The notes beneath the pieces are model-generated. The model did no database searches. It was not told the origin of the DNA and worked only from the letters and a program-made list of their open reading frames with translations. Below are positions 15,332 through 23,412 of a DNA stretch of 64,000 bases, piece by piece. The DNA is from Bacteroidales bacterium (GTDB lineage Bacteria; Bacteroidota; Bacteroidia; Bacteroidales; UBA932). The DNA lies in NCBI GenBank assembly GCA_017546605.1, contig JAFYSH010000022.1, positions 1-64,000 on the forward strand, read 5' to 3'. The first letter of the stretch is position 1; each line of letters starts with the position of its first letter. The position numbers and the translations under genes were made by a program.

Positions 15332-17449
15332 ATGAGTTCAGCCACCAAGAACATCCGGCAATTGGATCAAGAAGACTGTGGAGCCGCCAGCATTGCTTAC
15401 GTTGCAGCGCACTACGGCCTGATGCTTCCAATCACGCAGATCCGCGAAGTCTGTGGGACAGATTCCGGTGGCACCACCTTGAAGGGGCTGACTGATGCTG
15501 CAATTCACTATGGCTTTGAAGCCAGGGCTTTTAAATCGCCCGAAAAAAATCACACAGATCTAAAGGAAATTCCCCTTCCAGCCATCCTGCATTTTCAACG
15601 TCCAGACGGATGGTTGCATTTCGTCGTACTGACTGGGTACCACCCCAAATATCTGACAATCTGGGACCCAGACGGAGGCAAATCCACACGATACTCCCAC
15701 CAAGACCTAAGCGCACATTGGTCCGGTTACTTGCTACTACTTATCCCTGGCGATGCCTTTGTGCCGGGTGGCGACAAACGCTCTTGGACGCAGAGAACAT
15801 GGCAATTGATCCAGCGGCACCGGCACGAATGGAGACCTGCGTTGGCGGGCTCCATCGCCTATGCCACGGCCGGTATCACCTCCTCCCTATTTTTACAGAT
15901 TCTACTCGATCAAGTCCTCCCGAATGAAGAATACCCTCTCTTATTCTTAATCGGTTCATTTATGTTAGTTTTAGTAATTCTATCTTGGATTACGGCTTAT
16001 TACAGATCTTTATTTGTGGTTCGCACTGGTATTCAGATGGACGGAGGACTTGTTCTTTCATACCTGCGGCACTTATTCCAATTACCCCTATCGTTCTTCG
16101 ACCACCGAAGTTGTGGTGAATTGAATGCCCGAATTGGTGACGCATTCCGCATCAGGGCCTTTGTTTCAGGCAGACTCTTGATACTATCTATCAGCCTTTT
16201 ATCTCTTATTCTTTCTTTCACCCTTCTCATTTCCTTCTGCCCGAAACTGGCCCTGATAATTTTTTCTTTTCTTCCGGGCTACGCCCTCCTCTATAGCTTG
16301 GGCAAGCGGTTGCTCAAAAAGCATAACCGGGGAGCGATTGAAAAGGCTGCCCAGTTTGAGGCAACCTGTCTGGAAAGTATTTCCCGAATACGCATTGCCA
16401 AACTCTTCGATGCCGAACCAAGATTTATCCGACGCATCGAAAAAGCATACACCCAATTATCCGAACAACTCTATCGCAGTGGACAAACCAGCAGTCACCT
16501 GCTGGCTTGCTCCGAAGGGCTGAGCCGACTACAATCGACCTGCTTACTGGTACTGGGCGGGAAAATGGTTCTGGAAGGAGGATTAAGTTTGGGGGAATTG
16601 GTTGCATTCTATTCACTGACCAATTTCTTCACAACGCCCATCCTCCATCTGATCGAAAGCACCCAGAGTTTGTCAGAGGCCCAAATTGCCGCTGACCGGC
16701 TGTTTGAAATCCAGGAATTTCCCATAGAAACCACCGAAGGCTCACTTCCCTCTGAAACACTTCCCCCTTTCCAGACCATCCGCTTTCAGGATGTTGACTT
16801 TCACTATCCGGGACGACTACCGTTGTTTAGCAACTTTTCCCACACGTTCCACAAAGGCCGGATTACCGTCATTTCTGGCAGGAGTGGCTGTGGAAAATCT
16901 ACCCTGGCCGCCTTGTTGCTACGAACCCTATCTCCCACAAAAGGACACATCTTCCTGGACGACATCGATTTACAGCACATCAACCTAAAAGATTGGCGTT
17001 CTTTCATCAGCATAGTGCCCCAACAAGCCGAATTGTTTCAAGGCACCATTCTGGAGAACATCGCACCCAACGAATCGCAGCCCAACCTACCGGAAATCAA
17101 CGCTCTATGTCATCTCCTGCATGTGGACGAGCTACTCCAACAATTACCCAAGCACTTGCTAACCCCCATCACAGAAGGTGGTTTTGACCTATCAGGTGGC
17201 GAACGCCAGAAGCTGGCACTAATTCGGGCACTGTATCGCAAACCGGAAATCTTGGTACTGGATGAATCCAGTGCCCATCTTGACAAATCCGATCGTCAAC
17301 AATGGAAACAAATCATTCGCAACCTGGCTGACCATGGGAAAACCATCCTACTCATCAGCCACGAGCAAGAAGTCATCCAATGGGGAGACGATCATTTAGA
17401 TATGGAAGAACTGATGCGCATCAGCAAAGGTGGAAGACTACGCACCTAA
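15332..17449 (+). CDS. peptidase-containing ABC exporter (C39 peptidase) for double-glycine peptides
   Basis: The 705-residue protein combines three parts. An N-terminal C39 protease (about 1-140) has the catalytic C16 (DQEDCGAAS), H96 (GWLHFVVL) and D112 (IWDPDGG). A membrane domain (about 165-450) has about six hydrophobic segments. A C-terminal ATPase has Walker A GRSGCGKST (516-524), the signature LSGGERQ (620-626), Walker B ILVLDE (640-645) and H677. Such exporters cut the leader of substrate peptides after a Gly-Gly pair and export the core across the inner membrane. Two Gly-Gly-leader peptides are encoded 31 bases downstream, followed by TolC- and HlyD-type partners, so the export path is complete. 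All catalytic residues are present. Confidence 0.95.
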   Translation: MSSATKNIRQLDQEDCGAASIAYVAAHYGLMLPITQIREVCGTDSGGTTLKGLTDAAIHYGFEARAFKSPEKNHTDLKEIPLPAILHFQRPDGWLHFVVLTGYHPKYLTIWDPDGGKSTRYSHQDLSAHWSGYLLLLIPGDAFVPGGDKRSWTQRTWQLIQRHRHEWRPALAGSIAYATAGITSSLFLQILLDQVLPNEEYPLLFLIGSFMLVLVILSWITAYYRSLFVVRTGIQMDGGLVLSYLRHLFQLPLSFFDHRSCGELNARIGDAFRIRAFVSGRLLILSISLLSLILSFTLLISFCPKLALIIFSFLPGYALLYSLGKRLLKKHNRGAIEKAAQFEATCLESISRIRIAKLFDAEPRFIRRIEKAYTQLSEQLYRSGQTSSHLLACSEGLSRLQSTCLLVLGGKMVLEGGLSLGELVAFYSLTNFFTTPILHLIESTQSLSEAQIAADRLFEIQEFPIETTEGSLPSETLPPFQTIRFQDVDFHYPGRLPLFSNFSHTFHKGRITVISGRSGCGKSTLAALLLRTLSPTKGHIFLDDIDLQHINLKDWRSFISIVPQQAELFQGTILENIAPNESQPNLPEINALCHLLHVDELLQQLPKHLLTPITEGGFDLSGGERQKLALIRALYRKPEILVLDESSAHLDKSDRQQWKQIIRNLADHGKTILLISHEQEVIQWGDDHLDMEELMRISKGGRLRT

Positions 17450-17480
17450 CCGGTAGTCATAACAACAATTATTAAACGCC

Positions 17481-17687
17481 ATGGAAGGAATCTCTCTATC
17501 TGGGAAAGGGCTTATGTGTATAGGTCCTTCTGAATCAGCGAATGTTCGAGGTGGCACCGGAGCAGACCTGGTCCACGGAGTCATCGCGATCATCATCACC
17601 GTGCTAAGCAACATCAGCCAGTACATGGATGACTTGATCAAAGGATTCAATCGGGGTTGGAACAGCATCAAAATGGCATGGTCATGA
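17481..17687 (+). CDS. double-glycine-leader peptide 1 (putative bacteriocin precursor)
   Basis: A 68-residue precursor. The leader (1-25) ends with NVRGG and carries L at -15, I at -12, E at -8 and V at -4 relative to the cut site, the spacing expected by C39 exporters. The predicted 43-residue core starts TGADLVHGVIAIIITVLSNI and continues through a polar, aromatic helix (YMDDLIKGFNRGWNSIKMAW). It has no cysteine and no sign of modification enzymes nearby, so a plain helical class II peptide is likely. Its TGA overlaps the ATG of peptide 2 (ATGA), which suggests matched synthesis of two partners. The antimicrobial role is inferred; a signalling role is the alternative. Confidence 0.75.
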   Translation: MEGISLSGKGLMCIGPSESANVRGGTGADLVHGVIAIIITVLSNISQYMDDLIKGFNRGWNSIKMAWS

Positions 17688-17875
17688 ACATCCCCCAGTC
17701 ATTCACAGCTATCTCCGCACACGAGGCCTGCCAAGTCGTAGGTGGAAGATCGGAACAGGTAGGCAAGGTACTGGAAGCCATCGCAGCCGGCCTTGGATTG
17801 ATCTGCAAATTGGTGTGGAATCTGTTTGACAGCATCCGCAAAAATTTTTATCCTCCGGAAGTTGTCGTGGCATGA
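17684..17875 (+). CDS. double-glycine-leader peptide 2 (putative bacteriocin precursor)
   Basis: The ATG at 17684 gives 63 residues (MNIPQSFTAISAHEACQVVGG as the 21-residue leader); an in-frame upstream start at 17657 lies deep inside peptide 1. The leader has F at -15, I at -12, E at -8, V at -4 and GG, the same register as peptide 1. The 42-residue core starts RSEQVGKVLEAIAAGLGLI, is amphipathic with a GxxxG-like AAGLG patch, holds one cysteine and ends in a polar PPEVVVA tail. The two cores differ in sequence, as in two-peptide bacteriocins where both halves are needed. The TGA stop overlaps the start of the TolC-type gene. Function is inferred from leader, size and context. Confidence 0.85.
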   Translation: MNIPQSFTAISAHEACQVVGGRSEQVGKVLEAIAAGLGLICKLVWNLFDSIRKNFYPPEVVVA

Positions 17876-19170
17876 TGTCTAAAAAAAGTATCGGAGGGCT
17901 GTGTGGATTGCTTGCACCACACGCCCTTTTTCTCCTACTATTGCTGCTTTGTGAACCAATCAGCGTCCTGGGACAAACTCCCACGTGGAGTCTGGAAGCT
18001 TGCATCCAGTATGCATGGAACAACAACCCGGAAATTCAACTTCAGAAAATTGAACTACAGCAGACCCGTTTGCAACATCGGGAGCGACTTGCTGCTTTTA
18101 CACCATCCATCATCGCCAGTGGCAACCAACCCATTCAAACAAAATCCAGCATTCAAGCTGCAGCGCATTGGGAACTCCGTGCAGAACTTACCTTATTCCA
18201 AGGCGGTAGCCGAATCAACCGATTGCGAAGTAGTCGGGAAGCCTTATTGGCTGAAAAACACGAAACAGAATGTTTGCGGGAGGACCTCCGTCTGGAGATT
18301 ACGCGCCAATACCTAGATGTTCTATTGGCCATCGAACTGAGTCAACTGGCCGAGGAAAGCAAAAAGACCTTGCTAACCCAACAAGTCCATACACGCAACC
18401 TCGTAGAAGCCGGCTCCCTCCCCTACGCATCACTGCTGGAATTGGAGGCCCAAGTGGCCCAGGAAATCTATCAAGCCACTGAAGCAGCTAACCAATGTCG
18501 TGAAGCCTTGCTAACACTCCGGCAAAGTTTGAATCTACCATCCCACATTCCACTCTATCCCGATACAACCCTCTTAACAATGCCCGTACCGCTCCCCATT
18601 ACCCTTTGTGCCGATACGCTGTTTTCTCAAACCCAAGACTACCCAACCCTGCAGGCAGCCCAGCATCGGATGGAACAGACCCGCTGGGAATGGTTATCCA
18701 CCCAAGGACTCATCTTCCCAAACATTTCATTAGTCGCCTATTACCAACCCAACTACCCGCAACCCTTCAGCTTCGGATTGCAGCTTCAATGGCCCCTTTG
18801 GCACCAAGGGAATACAGTCCGCAGTATCAAACGCTCCGAACTGGAATACCAACGCTCCCAACTACAACTCTTGCAGACCCAACAAGCACATTATAAAAAT
18901 CTTCAACTTTTGATTCACGAAGCAACATGCGCCTACCAACAATATTTGGCCGCTTGTCATCATTTTCAAGCGCAAGAAAACTCCTTCAAACAAGTCGTTC
19001 AAAAATTCAACCTTGGCTTGATCGATGGCAACGATTACGCCAGGGCCCATCAGCAACGCATCAATGCCCGTTCCGAAATGTTGCAAAGTCATTTCAGCTA
19101 CTACTTTCAATGCAAAATCCTCGATTACTACCAAGAAAGTACCTCTACGGGGGCATCGCTCTCTTTCTAA
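17872..19170 (+). CDS. TolC-family outer-membrane channel protein of the peptide exporter
   Basis: A 432-residue outer-membrane efflux protein. A long hydrophobic signal peptide (about 6-34, with LLLLLLCEPISVLG) precedes the first TolC repeat, which opens WSLEACIQYAWNNNPEIQLQ. Two repeats of long helices and strands follow (about 40-220 and 230-425). The channel would carry the mature peptides across the outer membrane. The start ATG at 17872 overlaps the peptide 2 stop; an adjacent ATG at 17875 is equally possible. It overlaps the HlyD-type gene by 61 bases. Dedicated placement in the cassette suggests a specific rather than general TolC. Confidence 0.92.
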   Translation: MMSKKSIGGLCGLLAPHALFLLLLLLCEPISVLGQTPTWSLEACIQYAWNNNPEIQLQKIELQQTRLQHRERLAAFTPSIIASGNQPIQTKSSIQAAAHWELRAELTLFQGGSRINRLRSSREALLAEKHETECLREDLRLEITRQYLDVLLAIELSQLAEESKKTLLTQQVHTRNLVEAGSLPYASLLELEAQVAQEIYQATEAANQCREALLTLRQSLNLPSHIPLYPDTTLLTMPVPLPITLCADTLFSQTQDYPTLQAAQHRMEQTRWEWLSTQGLIFPNISLVAYYQPNYPQPFSFGLQLQWPLWHQGNTVRSIKRSELEYQRSQLQLLQTQQAHYKNLQLLIHEATCAYQQYLAACHHFQAQENSFKQVVQKFNLGLIDGNDYARAHQQRINARSEMLQSHFSYYFQCKILDYYQESTSTGASLSF

Positions 19171-20312
19171 TCTCCGGATGGGTCATCCTCTCCCTCATCC
19201 GTGGGGAACGAGGAGCCCTTGTCACGATTGTCCACCCCTCCATCCAGGCGATGACCGAGCAGGTTCCAGCCAATGGCTATTTAAGACCGCTGATCGAGAT
19301 TGCCTTGTCGCCCGATGTCTCAGGCGAAATTGTCAACCTCTACGTTCGAGAAGGGGACCAGGTCCAGAAAGGAGACTTGCTTCTGAAAATCAGACAAGAC
19401 AGTTACCTGGCAGCCGTTGATCAAGCTGAAGCTTCGCTACAAGCCATTCAAGCCCAACTCAAGCAAGAGTCCTACCAGTTTGAACAGCAGCAAAGACGCT
19501 ACGAACGTAGCCGGATGCTATTTGAGCAGGGATCCATCTCCAAGGTCGAATACGAGGATGCCGAAGCAGAATTCCGATTGGCCGAATGCCGATTAGAAAC
19601 GGCTACCCACAATGTCGCCAACGCAAAAGCCTCGAGAAACCAGGCCCGAGAAAACCTGCGCAAAACCTTCGTCTACGCGCCTATGGAGGGCATTGTTTCC
19701 CGACTCAATGTCGAACAAGGGGAACGGGTGGTAGGCACCAGCCAGATGGCAGGAACTGAAATGCTCCGAATCGCAGATTTCCGACAAATGGAAGTGCGGG
19801 TTGAGGTTACGGAAAATGACATTTTAAAAATAAAACTGGGGGATACGGCTCAAGTATTTATCGATGCCTATCCCCAACAGAAATTTCAAGGCATCGTCAC
19901 CCAACTGGCCAATTCGGCCTCCTACTCTGAACGGAACACCGGTATCCCTGTCTATCCGGTTCGGATCTTGCTGCTGGAAGACTCATACGCAGAGCTGCTT
20001 TCCGATCATGCCTCGCCCTTCCGACCAGGCATGTCCGCCAACATTGAAATCGAAACCCAAAAAAAGGAGGATGTACTCACCCTTCCGCTCAGTTGCTTCG
20101 TACAACGTCCGGGCAGCAAACAGGCGCAAGTCTTCATCCGACAAGCGGATGGAATAGCACGATTACGATCCGTTCGCGTGGGAATGCAAGATTTGGAACG
20201 CATCGAAATTCTCTCCGGCATCCGGTTGGAAGACGAAATTATTTCCGGACCCTATAGTCTACTTCATGATAGGTTGAACGACGGAGATTTTGTATCTTTG
20301 CAGTATGAATAA
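19110..20312 (+). CDS. HlyD-type membrane fusion protein of the peptide exporter
   Basis: The ATG at 19110 (MQNPRLLPRKYLYGGIALFL, 400 residues) is chosen because the one membrane segment (about 11-31) is encoded inside the TolC overlap; an upstream open extension has no family character. A biotinyl-lipoyl-like domain (about 55-95, ending EGDQVQKGDLLLKI) is split by a coiled coil (about 100-195) and followed by beta-barrel domains (about 215-390). It links the inner-membrane exporter to the TolC-type channel. The 61-base overlap with the preceding gene is long and argues for coupled translation. Its last bases contain the promoter and start of tsaB. Confidence 0.92.
   Translation: MQNPRLLPRKYLYGGIALFLISGWVILSLIRGERGALVTIVHPSIQAMTEQVPANGYLRPLIEIALSPDVSGEIVNLYVREGDQVQKGDLLLKIRQDSYLAAVDQAEASLQAIQAQLKQESYQFEQQQRRYERSRMLFEQGSISKVEYEDAEAEFRLAECRLETATHNVANAKASRNQARENLRKTFVYAPMEGIVSRLNVEQGERVVGTSQMAGTEMLRIADFRQMEVRVEVTENDILKIKLGDTAQVFIDAYPQQKFQGIVTQLANSASYSERNTGIPVYPVRILLLEDSYAELLSDHASPFRPGMSANIEIETQKKEDVLTLPLSCFVQRPGSKQAQVFIRQADGIARLRSVRVGMQDLERIEILSGIRLEDEIISGPYSLLHDRLNDGDFVSLQYE
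20293..20300 (+). promoter_or_regulatory. possible promoter -7 box of tsaB inside the end of the HlyD-type gene
   Basis: TATCTTTG matches TAnnTTTG and ends four bases before the tsaB ATG at 20305. If used, the transcript would start at or next to the ATG and be nearly leaderless. No TTTG box is seen at -33. Confidence 0.4.
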
Positions 20313-21024
20313 AAATCGATTCCTTCTGATTGAGACCAGCACGGAAGCTTGTTCCGTTGCCTTGGCTGAAAATGACCGAATTCTGGCCAAACGTTGGACC
20401 AACGAACCCAAAGCACACGCTCGTCTGTTGGCTCCCTTTGTTACTGAAGTATTGGCAGAACACAACCTCTCGTTGAAAGACTGCCAAGCAATTGCCGTCA
20501 GCCAAGGGCCAGGCTCCTATACCGGTCTTCGAGTAGGGGTCTCAACCGCCAAAGGACTCTGCTATGGAGCCGGACTTCCGCTCCTAGGTATTGGTACGCT
20601 CGACCTGCTGGCCGAAGCAGCACGACTCCACCTGCAAGCACAAGGCATCTCGGCACAACGCCTGTTGATCATTCCCATGGTGGATGCCCGTCGGATGGAA
20701 GTTTATGCCGCCCGCTACAACGCCGATGCTCAAGCGCTGACCGAGCCACTCCCCGTCATTTTGGACGAGCACTCATTTGAGGAGGAATTTCAAGCATACG
20801 ACCGTTTGGTATTCATAGGGGATGGCGTTCAGAAGTTCCGCACCATCCTGTCGGAAGAAAAACAAAGCAAGGCGAGCTGGTTTGAAGAATGTCCAGATGC
20901 TAGTACCATGCTCCGACCGGCCCGTGTGGCCTACGAAAAAAAAGAGTTCAAAGATGTTGCTTACTTTGAACCCTTTTATCTCAAAGATTTCGTTGCTGGC
21001 ACCAGCAAGAAATCGCTTCTTTAA
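20305..21024 (+). CDS. tsaB: tRNA threonylcarbamoyladenosine biosynthesis protein TsaB
   Basis: TsaB is the non-catalytic, actin-like partner that activates TsaD in making t6A at position 37 of ANN-decoding tRNAs. The ATG at 20305 (MNKNRFLLIETSTEACSVAL) gives 239 residues, normal for the family. The nucleotide-fold motifs LLIETSTEACSVALAEND and SQGPGSYTGLRVGVSTAKGL (about 72-91) are clear. It overlaps the HlyD-type gene by eight bases and ends nine bases from a convergent gene. It is a housekeeping gene, so the upstream cassette probably entered between cvpA and tsaB or their former neighbours. Confidence 0.96.
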   Translation: MNKNRFLLIETSTEACSVALAENDRILAKRWTNEPKAHARLLAPFVTEVLAEHNLSLKDCQAIAVSQGPGSYTGLRVGVSTAKGLCYGAGLPLLGIGTLDLLAEAARLHLQAQGISAQRLLIIPMVDARRMEVYAARYNADAQALTEPLPVILDEHSFEEEFQAYDRLVFIGDGVQKFRTILSEEKQSKASWFEECPDASTMLRPARVAYEKKEFKDVAYFEPFYLKDFVAGTSKKSLL

Positions 21025-21033
21025 TTTGCCTGA

Positions 21034-22185
21034 CTACCGCAACAATCGGCCAATCAAACGATCCAGCGCTACTGGATCAAATTCATTGCGTTCCGGACGG
21101 ATGTTCCCTGCCTGGTCGATCAAATACATCGCCGGTACTGATCCCACGTTGTAATAAGCAGCTGCTACTGAATAGGCACCCATACCATCACACACCGATA
21201 TCCAAGGCAATTGTTGCTCCTTCACCGTTTGAGCCCATTGCGTCTTGTCGGCATTCAACGCCACTTGATAAATTTCCAAGCCACGTTGGTGGTATTTTTC
21301 ATACAAGGCCTTCAATTCGTTATTGAAAAGTTTTTGGTTGGCATCAGCGGCTGACCAGAACGACAAGAGGATCAACTTTCCTTGTGCGTCCGACAAATTG
21401 CGGATCTTTCCATCGCGATCAGGCATACTCAAATCCGGATACGTAGCCGTCTTTGCTTGACTTAATTTCTTTTCCAACTGCAGCATTGCCGTACGATAGT
21501 CACGCTCTTCCTTCAATGCGTGCAAGTAGGTAGATTTCGGGTAAGTGATGCGCAATGAATCGTAAACACGACCGAAATAGAGTGCATCCCGGTACTCGTT
21601 AAAGATGGGCAACTCATCCGAGAAACGACGGTACAAGGTGGGCACCTGCACAATTGATTGCGGATGTTTCATCAAGAAACGAATGGACTCTTGTTTGTAT
21701 TTCACATAGAAACGGCCCAAATCCAACTGACATTTCTCTTGCAAAGCCTTGTTTCCAGAGGCGCTTGCTTGAGCCATCTTCAATGACAATGATTCAAAAG
21801 AAGCTTGAGCGGCCTCAAAATCCTTTTCTTGCTTATGGAAAAGATAAGCTTCTTCCGATCCATTGACTTCAACCGAACCAGTCTGACCCAAAACGATGTT
21901 CAGACGATCTGCCTCGTTGACCACAAAAGACGCCACACGCTGTTGATCTTTCAACAGACAGTAGAATTCCGGTGCATCGTGCGGTGCAGCGAATGTATAG
22001 GTAATCTTTCCTCCTTGTAATTGCAAGGTATCTACAGCAACCCATTGGTTGATGGCCAAACGGGCCAACACGTATTCGGTTCCATCCGGAGTACCCGGAG
22101 CTGCCAATTCAAACTGAGCATGCTGGCGAGAACAAGCCGCCAAACCAATCCCCATCAAGAGGAACAAAAACAAACGTTTCTTCAT
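21034..22185 (-). CDS. TlpA/AhpC-type thioredoxin-fold lipoprotein lacking the CXXC motif
   Basis: The ATG at 22185 (MKKRLFLFLLMGIGLAACSR) gives a 383-residue lipoprotein with lipobox LAAC (Cys about 17). An N-terminal DUF4369-like domain (about 20-130) and a helical middle lead to a thioredoxin fold (about 245-383) with YPDLSMPDRDGKIRNLSD and LLSFWSAADANQKLF. The usual FWASWCxxC redox site is replaced by FWSAADANQ, so no disulfide chemistry is expected there. The cis-proline segment (VGSVPAMYLID) is kept. It is the last gene of the long minus-strand run. A binding or scaffold role at the envelope is more likely than catalysis. Confidence 0.88.
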   Translation of the reverse strand: MKKRLFLFLLMGIGLAACSRQHAQFELAAPGTPDGTEYVLARLAINQWVAVDTLQLQGGKITYTFAAPHDAPEFYCLLKDQQRVASFVVNEADRLNIVLGQTGSVEVNGSEEAYLFHKQEKDFEAAQASFESLSLKMAQASASGNKALQEKCQLDLGRFYVKYKQESIRFLMKHPQSIVQVPTLYRRFSDELPIFNEYRDALYFGRVYDSLRITYPKSTYLHALKEERDYRTAMLQLEKKLSQAKTATYPDLSMPDRDGKIRNLSDAQGKLILLSFWSAADANQKLFNNELKALYEKYHQRGLEIYQVALNADKTQWAQTVKEQQLPWISVCDGMGAYSVAAAYYNVGSVPAMYLIDQAGNIRPERNEFDPVALDRLIGRLLR

Positions 22186-22192
22186 ATTTCCA

Positions 22193-22588
22193 CTATTGAA
22201 TAGATTCCGCAATGGCCGAAGCGATGCGTTCAAACTCTTCACGGCTCAATTGAACTTTTTCTTTTCGAAAGTCCATATCTGCTTCGGTTTGTAGGGGCAC
22301 CAGGTGAATATGCGCATGCGGCACCTCCATACCCAAAACAGCGACGCCTACCCGTTTGCAAGGGATGGCTTTGAAGATGCCTTCCGCCACTCGTTTAGCA
22401 AAGAGCATCAGGGCTTGATAATCTTCGTCAGCAATATCAAACAGATAGTCTGTTTCTTGTTTCGGGATCACCAAGGTATGACCCGGAGCCATCGGGTTAA
22501 TGTCCAAAAACGCATAGAAGCGTTCATTCTCCGCCACTTTGTACGAAGGAATCTCTCCCTGAACAATCCGAGTAAAGATGCTTGCCAT
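22193..22588 (-). CDS. HIT family nucleotide-binding protein
   Basis: The ATG at 22588 (MASIFTRIVQGEIPSYKVAE) lies directly behind the greA stop and gives 131 residues, the standard length. The histidine triad is seen as HAHIHLVP near residue 98. FLDINPMAPGHTLVIPK is the other conserved segment. HIT proteins hydrolyse or transfer AMP from small nucleotides and aminoacyl adenylates. The exact substrate is unknown. The gene sits one base after greA and seven before the TlpA-like gene, in one transcript. Confidence 0.93.
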   Translation of the reverse strand: MASIFTRIVQGEIPSYKVAENERFYAFLDINPMAPGHTLVIPKQETDYLFDIADEDYQALMLFAKRVAEGIFKAIPCKRVGVAVLGMEVPHAHIHLVPLQTEADMDFRKEKVQLSREEFERIASAIAESIQ

Positions 22589-22589
22589 A

Positions 22590-23060
22590 TTAGATGGAAA
22601 TTTCCAGAATTTCAAATTTCAAAATACCTGAGGGAACTTTCACTTCTACCACATCGCCTTTTTCTTTGCCCATCAGAGCCTTGCCAATCGGCGTTGCAGC
22701 AGCCAACTTTCCTTCGCGGAAGTTTGCTTCACTTTCGCCCACCAAGGTGTATTCCACTACTTGGTTGTTTAACAGGTTTTTCAGTTTTACCTTGTTCAAC
22801 ATTTGAACCCGGTCAGTGCTCAATTTGGATTCATCAATCACCCGAGCATTCGCAATGAGGCTCTCTTGTTTGGAAATTTTCAACTCCAACAAGCCTTGTG
22901 CTTCTTTGGCTGCATCGTATTCTGCATTTTCTGACAAATCGCCTTTATCGCGAGCTTCCGCAATCTGTTTGGAGATAATCGGTCGCTGTTTAATCAATTC
23001 TTCCAACTCCGCTTTCAGTCTTTCCAGACCTTCCGCGGTAACATAATGTATTCCAGACAT
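22590..23060 (-). CDS. greA: transcription elongation factor GreA
   Basis: GreA rescues backtracked RNA polymerase by stimulating transcript cleavage. The start at 23060 (MSGIHYVTAEGLERLKAELE) gives 156 residues, the usual length. The N-terminal coiled coil (about 8-75) carries ARDKGDLSENAEYDAAKEAQ, with the acidic tip residues D and E intact. The C-terminal FKBP-like domain (about 80-156) ends GILKFEILEISI. An ATG two codons upstream is also possible. It lies between the small membrane protein gene (27 bases upstream) and the HIT gene. Confidence 0.97.
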   Translation of the reverse strand: MSGIHYVTAEGLERLKAELEELIKQRPIISKQIAEARDKGDLSENAEYDAAKEAQGLLELKISKQESLIANARVIDESKLSTDRVQMLNKVKLKNLLNNQVVEYTLVGESEANFREGKLAAATPIGKALMGKEKGDVVEVKVPSGILKFEILEISI

Positions 23061-23087
23061 AATCAATGTTTATTAATTCAAGACAAA

Positions 23088-23411
23088 TTAGGATTCTTCA
23101 AACTTCGGTTTCATCAATTCCGAATAAAGAACCAGCTTTTTCAATTCTTCCTTGGACCATTGGGATGAAGCGCTTACCACAACTTCCTTGGGTTCTTCCA
23201 TGCGCTCAGTCGCTTGAGGAGCTTCCTCAACAAGATCAGACACAACTTCCGGATCCTGCCCAGCAAGCGCGGTCTTCTCCGGTTCTTGCCACAGATGCGG
23301 CTCGTCCAGAAAATCCGGTTCAGACGTCGCCACGCGTGCTTTTTTTCGGATATTTCCGACCAATCCAGCACCCAGCAGAACGATTGTTATGACGATCTCA
23401 ATCCAGTCCAC
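23088..23411 (-). CDS. small single-span membrane protein (GTG start)
   Basis: I place the start at GTG 23411 (VDWIEIVITIVLLGAGLVGN, 107 residues), directly after the ribF stop; the open frame upstream overlaps ribF and looks spurious. A single hydrophobic segment (about 4-19) is followed by a basic stretch (IRKKAR), an acidic, proline-containing linker rich in Glu, and a C-terminal helix (about 84-107, WSKEELKKLVLYSELMKPKF). The topology suggests an inner-membrane anchor with a cytoplasmic tail. I recognise no family. It is packed between ribF and greA in the long operon. Confidence 0.65.
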   Translation of the reverse strand: MDWIEIVITIVLLGAGLVGNIRKKARVATSEPDFLDEPHLWQEPEKTALAGQDPEVVSDLVEEAPQATERMEEPKEVVVSASSQWSKEELKKLVLYSELMKPKFEES

Positions 23412-23412
23412 G

